NCBI GenBank assembly: GCA_025965775.1
Contig: JAOPWG010000187.1
Coordinates: forward strand, 1 to 5,964
Direction: 5' to 3'
Source of the DNA: Modestobacter sp.
GTDB lineage: Bacteria; Actinomycetota; Actinomycetes; Mycobacteriales; Geodermatophilaceae
DNA length: 5,964 nucleotides
Part shown: in pieces, positions 1 to 5,964 of the stretch
Layout of the letters: every line of letters begins with the position of its first letter
Numbering within the stretch: the first letter of the stretch is position 1
Notes under the pieces: model-generated
Seen by the model: only the letters and a program-made list of their open reading frames with translations
Told to the model about the DNA's origin: nothing
The model's database searches: none
Translations under genes and position numbers: made by a program

Positions 1-253
1 GCTGGGCGCCGCGCTCGGCGTGCTGCCGGCCGACCTCGGCGAGCGGGTGATGCTCGGCGATTGCGGCGCGAACGCGGCCGGGGCCCTGCTGGGCCTCCGG
101 CTGGCGGCGCTGCCCAGCCGGGCCGGACGGACGGCCCTGCTGGGGACGGTCACCGCGCTGACCCTCGCCAGCGAGAAGGTCAGCTTCACCCGGATCATCG
201 AGGCCACCCCCGGGCTGCGGGAGCTCGACCTGCTCGGCCGCCGCTCCTCGTGA
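1..253 (+). CDS. MraY/WecA-family glycosyl-phosphate transferase, C-terminal fragment (5' end outside window)
   Basis: Only the last 83 codons are visible; the reading frame is open from base 2 to the TGA at 251-253. The fragment carries the family signature MLGDCGANAAGALLG at visible residues 17-31. It corresponds to the GDxG loop of polyprenyl-phosphate N-acetylhexosamine-1-phosphate transferases (MraY, WecA, TagO), whose Asp is a catalytic or Mg-binding residue. Family members are polytopic inner-membrane enzymes that move a sugar-1-phosphate from a UDP-sugar to undecaprenyl or decaprenyl phosphate on the cytoplasmic face. The hydrophobic stretch after the motif and the following TALLGTVTALTLASEK segment fit the last membrane helices. 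Unusually, the visible part contains no histidine, so the HHH (MraY) or HIHH (WecA) motif expected between the GDxG loop and the C-terminus is missing. The tail instead reads LASEKVSFTRIIEATPGLRE. Family membership is fairly secure from the motif. The donor sugar, and even catalytic activity, cannot be inferred from this fragment. The next gene starts 10 nt downstream. Confidence 0.75.
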   Translation, partial: LGAALGVLPADLGERVMLGDCGANAAGALLGLRLAALPSRAGRTALLGTVTALTLASEKVSFTRIIEATPGLRELDLLGRRSS

Positions 254-263
254 CGGCGCGCGC

Positions 264-1892
264 GTGACCCGGGCGCTGCGGGGTGTCGCGGGCGCGGCGG
301 TGCTCATCTCGGTGCTCACGCTGCTGGCGCGCGTCACCGGCTTCGCCCGCACGCTGGTCTTCACCAACGCCGTGGGGGCCGGCAGCACCGCCGACACCTA
401 CCTGGCGGCCAACAACGTCCCGAACATCGTCTTCGAGGTCGTGGCCGGGGGGGCCCTGGCCGGCCTCGTCGTCCCCATGCTCGCCGGCGGGATCGCCACC
501 GGCGAGACCGAGCAGGTCCGCCGGACCGCCTCGGCCCTGCTGGGCTGGACGCTGCTGGTCCTCGTGCCCCTGGCCGCGGTGTTGGCGCTGCTGGCCCACC
601 CGATCGCTGCCGGGCTGCTCGGCGCGGACGGGGACGACCCCGCGAAGGTCGACCTGGCCGCCCGCTTCCTGCTGGTCTTCGCCCCGCAGGTCGTGCTGTA
701 CGGGATCGCCGTCGTGCTGACCGGCGTCCTTCAGGCCCACCGCCGGTTTGCCGGGCCCGCCCTGGCGCCGCTGCTCTCCTCGCTGGTGGTCGCCGCCTGC
801 TACCTGCTGTTCGCCGGCATCGGCGGGGCCCGGGACGTGCGTGACCTGTCCCGGCCGGCCGAGCTCGTGCTCGGCGTCGGGACGACGCTGGGCGTGCTGG
901 CGCTGGCGCTGTCGCTGGTCCGGCCGCTGCGCGGCCTGCGGCTGGGTCTGCGCCCCACGCTGCGTTTCCCGGTCGGCGCCGCGCCCCGGGTGCGACGGCT
1001 GGCCCTGGCCGGCGTGGTGACCCTGGCCGGGCAGCAGCTGGTCGCGGTGGTGGCGATCCGGCTGGCCAACGCCGGCGCGCCCGACGGGACGCAGACCGTC
1101 TACTTCGCCGCGATGACCGTCTTCCTGCTGCCCTGGGCCGCTCTGGCAGTGCCGCTGGCCACCTCGGCCTACCCCGGGATGAGCGAGCGGGCCGAGCTGG
1201 GCGACGAGGCCGGCTACCGCCGGGCGCTGGCCCCGGCCGCCGTGCTCACCGTGGTCACCGCGGCGCTGGCCGCAGCCGCGCTGGTGACCGTCTCCGGCCC
1301 GCTGGCGCGGGTGTTCCTGGCCTCCGCCGCGGAGCGCGACCAGGCCGGGGCCCTGGCCCCCACGATCGCCGCCTTCGCCCCGGGGCTGGTCGGTTACGGG
1401 TTGGTCGCACTGCTGTCCCGGGCGCTCTACGCCCGCGGCCTGTGGCGGGCCCCGACGGTCTGCGTGGCCGGCGGCTGGCTGGTCGCGGTGGCCGCCGACG
1501 TCGTCCTGGCCCGGCTGGTGCCGGCGCAGGACCGGGCGGCGGCCCTGGCGGCCGGGCACAGCGTCGGGGTCACCGTGGCCGGCCTCGCCCTGCTGGTCGT
1601 GGTCCGCCACACCGCCGGAGCCGGCTCGCTGACCGGGCTGGCGCGGGGCGGCCTGCCCGCCCTGCTGGCCGCCGTCCTCGGCGGTGCGGCGGGACTGCTC
1701 ACCGCCCGCGGGCTGGGCGCCGACCCGGTGCCCGACGGCGGTCTACCGGCAGCGATCGGCGTGGGCGTCCTCGCCGGCACGGTCGTGCTGCTGGTCGCCG
1801 CGGCGGTCATGATGGTCACCGCGAGGACGCCGCTGATCGCGGCGGTGCGCGGACTCCGATCGACCGAGAGCGAAGAGGTGGCCGGTGTCTGA
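264..1892 (+). CDS. MurJ/MviN-like lipid flippase (MOP superfamily), divergent paralog
   Basis: This 542-residue, very hydrophobic protein is close to the usual MurJ length (about 510-550) and fits a 14-helix MOP-superfamily transporter. The N-terminal signature is clear: LARVTGFARTLVFTNAVGAG at residues 21-40, then TADTYLAANNVPN (42-54) and GGALAGLVVP (62-71). Known MurJ proteins flip lipid II across the cytoplasmic membrane. Aligned by eye with E. coli MurJ, Arg18, Arg24 and Asp39 are kept as R23, R29 and D44. Arg52 is replaced by F57, Glu57 by G62, and the essential Arg270 region (ADR before the FP) by A283-M284-T285 before P290. I therefore infer a paralog for another lipid-linked substrate, rather than the essential lipid II flippase. 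The GTG start at 264 is the first start codon in frame and places the RVTGFAR motif where E. coli MurJ has it; no Shine-Dalgarno is visible, so coupling to the gene ending 10 nt upstream is likely. The 3' end overlaps the next gene by 8 nt. Confidence 0.88.
   Translation: MTRALRGVAGAAVLISVLTLLARVTGFARTLVFTNAVGAGSTADTYLAANNVPNIVFEVVAGGALAGLVVPMLAGGIATGETEQVRRTASALLGWTLLVLVPLAAVLALLAHPIAAGLLGADGDDPAKVDLAARFLLVFAPQVVLYGIAVVLTGVLQAHRRFAGPALAPLLSSLVVAACYLLFAGIGGARDVRDLSRPAELVLGVGTTLGVLALALSLVRPLRGLRLGLRPTLRFPVGAAPRVRRLALAGVVTLAGQQLVAVVAIRLANAGAPDGTQTVYFAAMTVFLLPWAALAVPLATSAYPGMSERAELGDEAGYRRALAPAAVLTVVTAALAAAALVTVSGPLARVFLASAAERDQAGALAPTIAAFAPGLVGYGLVALLSRALYARGLWRAPTVCVAGGWLVAVAADVVLARLVPAQDRAAALAAGHSVGVTVAGLALLVVVRHTAGAGSLTGLARGGLPALLAAVLGGAAGLLTARGLGADPVPDGGLPAAIGVGVLAGTVVLLVAAAVMMVTARTPLIAAVRGLRSTESEEVAGV
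1874..1879 (+). promoter_or_regulatory. Ribosome binding site inside the flippase gene, for the glycosyltransferase
   Basis: AGAGGT, with a GAGGT core at 1875-1879, lies 5 nt before the GTG at 1885. It is inside the coding end of the upstream flippase gene. It supports the GTG start that overlaps the flippase stop codon by 8 nt, and it implies translational coupling of the two genes. Confidence 0.6.
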
Positions 1893-3048
1893 GCAACAGG
1901 ACGGGCCGCTGGCCGGCCGCCGCATCGCCGAGGTCCTGGCCACCAGCACCGGGGGAGTGGGCACGCACCTTCGCTCCGTGCTGCCGGCGCTGGGCGGGGC
2001 CGGCGCGTCCGTGCGGGTGTGTGGCCCGCAGGCCACCGAGAAGCTCTTCGGCTTCAGCGCCACCGGCGCGGCGTTCCGCCGGGTCGGCATCTCGGCCGGC
2101 CTCGACCCGCTGGCCGACCTGGGGGCGGTGCACGCGCTGCGTCGGGTCACCGCCGGTGCGGACCTCGTGCACGCCCACGGGCTGCGGGCCGGCCTCGTCG
2201 CCGCGGCAGCCCGGCGCCTGGCGGGGGAGCGGTCCCGGCCGCTGGTGCTCACCCTGCACAACGCGCTGCCCGCCGAGGGCGGACTGCGCCGCCGGGTGCT
2301 GCAGGCGGCGGAGGCGGCCACCATCCGCGGCGCGGACATCGTGCTGGCCGCATCCGCGGACCTGGCGGCACACGCCAGCCGGCTCGGTGCCCCCGACGTC
2401 CGGGTGGCGCCGGTGTCGGCGCCGCCGCTGGCACCGGCCCGGCGCAGCCGCCGCGAGGTCCGCCGCGAGCTGGGGATGGAGGACGACACCCGGCCGCTGA
2501 TCGTGGCCGTCGGCCGGCTGCACCCGCAGAAGGGCTACGACGTGCTGCTCGCCGCGGCCGCCCGGTGGCGCACCGATGAGCGGCTTCGGTCGGCCCCGCC
2601 GCTGGTGGTCGTTGCCGGCGACGGACCGCTGCACGAGCAGCTGACCGCGCAGATCCGCGCCCAGGACCTGCCGGTACGGCTGCTGGGCCGCCGGACCGAC
2701 GTCGCCGACCTGCTCGGTGCCGCCGACGTCTGCGTGCTGCCCTCGGTGTGGGAGGCCCGGTCGCTGACCGCCCAGGAGGCGTTGCGAGCCGGCGTCCCGC
2801 TGGTCGCCACCCGGGTCGGCGGCCTCCCCGAGCTGGTCGGGACGGCGGCCGATCTCGTCCCCGCCGGGAACGCGGAGGCGCTCGCCGACGCGGTCGTCGA
2901 CGTCCTCACCGACCCTGAGCGCACCACCCGGCTGTCGGCGGCCGGTCCCCGCCAGGCCGCCGGCTGGCCGGACGAGGCGGCCACGGCCCGCCAGCTGGTC
3001 GCGGTCTACCGGGAACTGCTCGGGCCGCCCGGAGGACCGGACCGGTGA
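1885..3048 (+). CDS. GT4-family (GT-B fold) glycosyltransferase
   Basis: This 387-residue protein has the layout of a retaining GT4 glycosyltransferase with no signal peptide or membrane span, so it should act in the cytoplasm or at the inner face of the membrane. The N-terminal acceptor domain carries the glycine-rich loop STGGVGTHL (21-29), the DLVHAHG strand-loop (93-99) and LTLHNA (122-127). The C-terminal nucleotide-sugar domain begins around 204 with IVAVGRLHPQKGYDVLL (206-222), which contains the family's donor-phosphate-binding Arg (R211) and Lys (K216). It continues with VVVAGDGPL (241-249), and the EX7E motif is formed by E290 and E298 within SVWEARSLTAQEALRAGVP. All expected catalytic features are present, so it is probably an active enzyme. 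The donor and acceptor are not evident; relatives include PimB-, MshA- and capsule or teichoic-acid-type enzymes. Lying between a lipid flippase and a membrane phosphatase-like protein, it most plausibly extends a lipid-linked sugar (inference). The 3' end overlaps the next gene as GTGA. Confidence 0.92.
   Translation: MSEQQDGPLAGRRIAEVLATSTGGVGTHLRSVLPALGGAGASVRVCGPQATEKLFGFSATGAAFRRVGISAGLDPLADLGAVHALRRVTAGADLVHAHGLRAGLVAAAARRLAGERSRPLVLTLHNALPAEGGLRRRVLQAAEAATIRGADIVLAASADLAAHASRLGAPDVRVAPVSAPPLAPARRSRREVRRELGMEDDTRPLIVAVGRLHPQKGYDVLLAAAARWRTDERLRSAPPLVVVAGDGPLHEQLTAQIRAQDLPVRLLGRRTDVADLLGAADVCVLPSVWEARSLTAQEALRAGVPLVATRVGGLPELVGTAADLVPAGNAEALADAVVDVLTDPERTTRLSAAGPRQAAGWPDEAATARQLVAVYRELLGPPGGPDR
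3031..3035 (+). promoter_or_regulatory. Ribosome binding site (GGAGG) for the phosphatase-like membrane protein
   Basis: A perfect GGAGG core lies 9 nt upstream of the GTG at 3045, inside the last codons of the glycosyltransferase gene. It fixes the start of the downstream gene at the GTGA overlap (GTG at 3045-3047, TGA at 3046-3048). It also supports translational coupling. Confidence 0.75.
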
Positions 3049-5381
3049 CCGGTGTCAGGCGGCTGGCCTGCCTCCTGCTGAGCGTCCTGGCGGTGCTGGC
3101 GCTGGGCGGACCGGCTGCTGCCGCCGACGGTGCCACGACCGACTGGCGGGCCGCCCGGGTGCTCGTGGTCGGCGTACCCGGGCTGGTGTGGACCGATCTG
3201 GGCCCGGTGCGTACCCCGCACCTGTGGGGCCTGGCCCAGGACGGCGCGATCGGCGCGCTGTCGGTACGGGCCGCGCAGCCCACCACCTGCGTGCTCGACG
3301 GCTGGTCCACCCTCGGGGCCGGCAATCGGGCCCGCTATCCCGGCCCGGCCCGGCCGATCCCGCCGGTGCCGGTCGACACCGGCACCACCGGGGACGGCAC
3401 CACGGGCACCGCCCCGGCTCCGGTGATGGACGCGTCGCTGTCCTACTGCGGCGTGGAGGAGCAGGTCGCCTCGATCGGGCTGCACGACCCGCCGGCCACG
3501 CTGGCCCAGGTCGCCGGGGACGAGGGCACCGTGCGCTTCGGGGCCGAACCCGGAGCGCTCGGCGACGCAGTCGGCTGCGCCACCGTCGTCGGCCGGGGTG
3601 CGTCGCTCGCGGCGGCCGGCCCCCACACGGCGCTGGACCTGCGGGACACGCTGCCGACGACCGTCGCCGATACCACGCCGCTGCTGACCGGCTGCCCGCT
3701 CACCCTGGTCTCGCTGGATCAGCTCACCGACGCCGGGCGGCCCAGCCCCGAGCAGACCGACACCGGGACCGCCCCGATCGCCCGGGAGGAGGCGGTGGCC
3801 GCCCTCGACGCCCAGATCGGGCAGCTGGACGAGGCTGCGGCCGGCCTGCCCGGGGGCACGCTGCTCATGGTGGCCGGCATCTCCGAGGTCAACGACGGAC
3901 GTCCGCAACTGCACCTGGGCCTGGCCGACGGTCCGGGCATGCACGCCGGCTGGCTGACCTCGGCGAGCACCGGCCGGGCCCCCTTCCTGCAGCTGATCGA
4001 CCTGGCGCCCACCGCACTGCGCGCCCTGGACGTCGAGCAGCCGGCGTCGATGAACGGCCAGCCGGTCACCGTCACCGCCTCCCGTCCCGCGCTCCCCGAG
4101 GCGCTGGCGCAACTGCAGGACGCCAACACCAGGGCGACCGTCCACTACCGCAGCACCGGCCCGGCCTTCTGGGTGCTGGTGGCCATCAACGCCGCCGTGG
4201 TCGGCGCCGGGTTCCTCGTGCTGGGCGGCTGGGGTCGGTTCCGCCGGCGCGGCCGGCGCCGGGCGAGGACGCTGGTGCGCGCGGCTTGTCTGATGGCCGC
4301 GGCCCTGCCGATATCGACCTTTCTGGCCGATGTGCTGCCCTGGCAGACCACCGGCTCCCCGCGCTGGTCGCTGGTCGCCGCGGTGATTGCGATGGACGTG
4401 CTGGTCGCCGCGGTGGCCGGCCTGGGCCCGTGGCGGCGGCGGCGGACCGGCCCGGCGCTGGCCGTCCTGGCCGTCACCCTGGCCACTCTGGTCGGCGACG
4501 TGCTCACCGGATCGCACCTGGAGCTGGACAGCCTGCTGGGGTACGACGCCATCGTGGCCGGCCGGTTCGTCGGCTACGGCAACCTCACGTTCGGGCTCTT
4601 CTCGGTCAGCGCGCTGCTGCTCACCGCCTCGGCCGCGGCCGCCCTCGTCCGCCGGGGGCGACCGGCCGGTGCCCCGGTGGACTCCGCGGAGACCCCGGCG
4701 CGGGGCCGCTGGTTGCTGCCGGTGCTGCTGTCCGGGGCCGTCGCCGTCGTGCTGATCGGTGCCCCGTCACTGGGCCGCGACTTCGGCGGCGTGCTGGCCG
4801 CGGTGCCCGGCTTCCTGGTGCTCGGGATGCTGCTGGCCCGCATCCGGGTGACCGTCGTCCGGCTCGTGGCCGTGCTGGCGGCCGCGGTGGCCGCCGTGAC
4901 CGTCGTCGCGGTGCTCGACTGGCTGCGCCCGGCCGCCGGGCGCAGCCACCTGGGCCGGTTCGTGGCCCAGGTGCTGGACGGTCAGGCGCAGACCGTCGTG
5001 ATGCGCAAGGCGGCGGCGAACCTGTCGATTGTGGTCGGCAGCCCGCTGGCCTGGATGCTGCCGGTCGCCCTGATCGGCGCGGTGTGGTTGCTGCGGCCGG
5101 GCGGCCTGCTGCGGTCGCGCACCGGGCGCGGCCCCGCCGGGCTGCCGCGGTCCGATGCCCGGGTGCTGCGGGCCGGGCTGACCGCGGTGGCGCTGAGCCT
5201 GACCCTGGGCGCGCTCGTCAACGACTCCGGGGTCGCGCTGCCCGCCACCGCCGCCACGGTGCTGGTGCCGCTGCTGGTCTGGCTGGTGGCGGGGGACCGG
5301 CCGGAGGACTCCGGGCACGACGGCGTGGCGCAGGGCACCCCGGTTCGACCCCGGGTGGAGGCGGGTCCCGTGTTAGCGTGA
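3045..5381 (+). CDS. Secreted alkaline-phosphatase-superfamily-like domain fused to a polytopic membrane domain; function unknown
   Basis: The 778-residue protein has three parts. First is a signal peptide (MTGVRR n-region, hydrophobic 7-20, likely cleavage after A27). Next is an extracytoplasmic domain of about residues 35-345. Last is a membrane domain with 10-11 predicted spans at roughly 374-394, 410-430, 442-460, 468-487, 510-533, 556-574, 580-598, 602-624, 659-683, 708-725 and 729-749. The extracytoplasmic part resembles the alkaline phosphatase/sulfatase/phosphodiesterase fold: VLVVGVPGL (39-47), TPHLWGLAQDGAIG (57-70), DGWSTLGAGNRA (85-96), and the typical C-terminal stretch LQLIDLAPTALRALDV (315-330) followed by MNGQPV. 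The metal-binding Asp expected in the first strand (V-x-G-x-D-G) is Pro45, and the usual SDHG is AGIS (277-280). Catalysis by the standard two-metal mechanism is thus doubtful. Four extracytoplasmic cysteines (82, 135, 178, 217) could form disulfides. The arginine-rich loop 398-408 after the first span fits an outside-to-inside topology. The start is set by the GGAGG site. No precise function can be assigned. Confidence 0.85.
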   Translation: MTGVRRLACLLLSVLAVLALGGPAAAADGATTDWRAARVLVVGVPGLVWTDLGPVRTPHLWGLAQDGAIGALSVRAAQPTTCVLDGWSTLGAGNRARYPGPARPIPPVPVDTGTTGDGTTGTAPAPVMDASLSYCGVEEQVASIGLHDPPATLAQVAGDEGTVRFGAEPGALGDAVGCATVVGRGASLAAAGPHTALDLRDTLPTTVADTTPLLTGCPLTLVSLDQLTDAGRPSPEQTDTGTAPIAREEAVAALDAQIGQLDEAAAGLPGGTLLMVAGISEVNDGRPQLHLGLADGPGMHAGWLTSASTGRAPFLQLIDLAPTALRALDVEQPASMNGQPVTVTASRPALPEALAQLQDANTRATVHYRSTGPAFWVLVAINAAVVGAGFLVLGGWGRFRRRGRRRARTLVRAACLMAAALPISTFLADVLPWQTTGSPRWSLVAAVIAMDVLVAAVAGLGPWRRRRTGPALAVLAVTLATLVGDVLTGSHLELDSLLGYDAIVAGRFVGYGNLTFGLFSVSALLLTASAAAALVRRGRPAGAPVDSAETPARGRWLLPVLLSGAVAVVLIGAPSLGRDFGGVLAAVPGFLVLGMLLARIRVTVVRLVAVLAAAVAAVTVVAVLDWLRPAAGRSHLGRFVAQVLDGQAQTVVMRKAAANLSIVVGSPLAWMLPVALIGAVWLLRPGGLLRSRTGRGPAGLPRSDARVLRAGLTAVALSLTLGALVNDSGVALPATAATVLVPLLVWLVAGDRPEDSGHDGVAQGTPVRPRVEAGPVLA
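3375..3425 (+). repeat. Thr/Gly-rich low-complexity linker within the phosphatase-like gene
   Basis: The DNA has imperfect repeats built from GGCACCAC/GGCACC-like units. It encodes residues 111-127, which are almost only Thr, Gly, Asp, Ala and Pro (DTGTTGDGTTGTAPAPV). This looks like a flexible surface loop inserted in the extracytoplasmic domain. A shorter echo, TDTGTAP, occurs at residues 238-244. It is probably a length-variable spacer rather than a functional site. Confidence 0.5.
5371..5379 (+). promoter_or_regulatory. Putative extended -10 promoter for a leaderless pyrG transcript
   Basis: TGTTAGCGT matches an extended actinobacterial -10 element (TGn followed by TAnnnT, the hexamer at 5374-5379). 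It lies 8 nt before the GTG at 5388, the spacing expected if transcription starts at the first base of the start codon. I find no convincing -35 hexamer at the usual distance. There is no Shine-Dalgarno within 15 nt of the GTG; the nearest GGAG at about 5357-5360 is too far away. The element overlaps the final codons and stop of the preceding gene and is an A/T-rich island in otherwise G/C-dense sequence. This is a prediction from the pattern only. Confidence 0.45.
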
Positions 5382-5387
5382 GCGCCC

Positions 5388-5964
<577 letters not shown>

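Noticed and set aside
195..1610. 471-codon open frame on the minus strand opposite the flippase gene
   Set aside because: Its product is a Gln/Gly/His/Arg-rich low-complexity sequence with no domain, as expected from the mirror frame of a G/C-third-position gene. The + strand gene has a clear family match.
264..1892. Assigning the gene symbol murJ
   Set aside because: The family is clear, but key lipid II-site arginines are not conserved and a housekeeping murJ is expected elsewhere, so the symbol would overstate the function.
1442..2500. 352-codon + strand open frame crossing the flippase/glycosyltransferase junction
   Set aside because: Low-complexity Arg/Gly/Pro-rich product spanning two well-supported genes; a shadow frame rather than a fusion.
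3006..4517. 503-codon open frame on the minus strand opposite the phosphatase-like gene
   Set aside because: Same compositional artefact: repetitive Gly, Gln, Arg and His with no recognisable motif, overlapping a gene with signal peptide and membrane spans.
5344..5349. TTCGAC as a -35 box for the pyrG promoter
   Set aside because: The spacer to the -10 hexamer at 5374 would be 24 nt, too long for a normal promoter. An extended -10 does not need it.

Overview
The window comes from a very G+C-rich genome (about three quarters G+C by eye), with almost exclusively G/C third codon positions and GTG at all four visible gene starts. Together with the PyrG sequence, this points to an Actinomycetota chromosome. 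A Geodermatophilaceae- or Frankia-like member is my guess, at low confidence. All five genes lie on the + strand and fill the window with almost no non-coding DNA. I see no tRNA, rRNA, mobile element, CRISPR array or intrinsic terminator.

Layout: (1) 1-253, the 3' end of a divergent MraY/WecA-family polyprenyl-phosphate sugar-phosphate transferase. (2) 264-1892, a MurJ/MviN-like lipid flippase of the MOP superfamily. (3) 1885-3048, a GT4-family (GT-B) glycosyltransferase, overlapping (2) by 8 nt. (4) 3045-5381, a 778-residue secreted-then-membrane protein with a degenerate alkaline-phosphatase-superfamily domain followed by 10-11 membrane segments, overlapping (3) by 4 nt. (5) 5388-5964, the N-terminal third of CTP synthase PyrG, cut by the window edge.

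Genes 1-4 look like one translationally coupled unit. Their combination (lipid-phosphate sugar transferase, glycosyltransferase, flippase, extracytoplasmic phospho-transfer-like domain on a polytopic membrane protein) reads as a pathway that builds a polyprenyl-linked glycan inside the cell, flips it, and acts on it outside. The two lipid-carrier proteins and the phosphatase-like domain each lack residues that define their canonical relatives. The pathway is therefore probably not the ordinary peptidoglycan lipid I/II route, and its product cannot be told from sequence. pyrG is a housekeeping gene. It appears to have its own promoter: an extended -10 box (TGTTAGCGT) sits inside the last codons of gene 4, 8 nt before a GTG start that lacks a Shine-Dalgarno sequence. 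This suggests a leaderless pyrG transcript. The same box creates the only in-frame TTA leucine codon I can find in the window.
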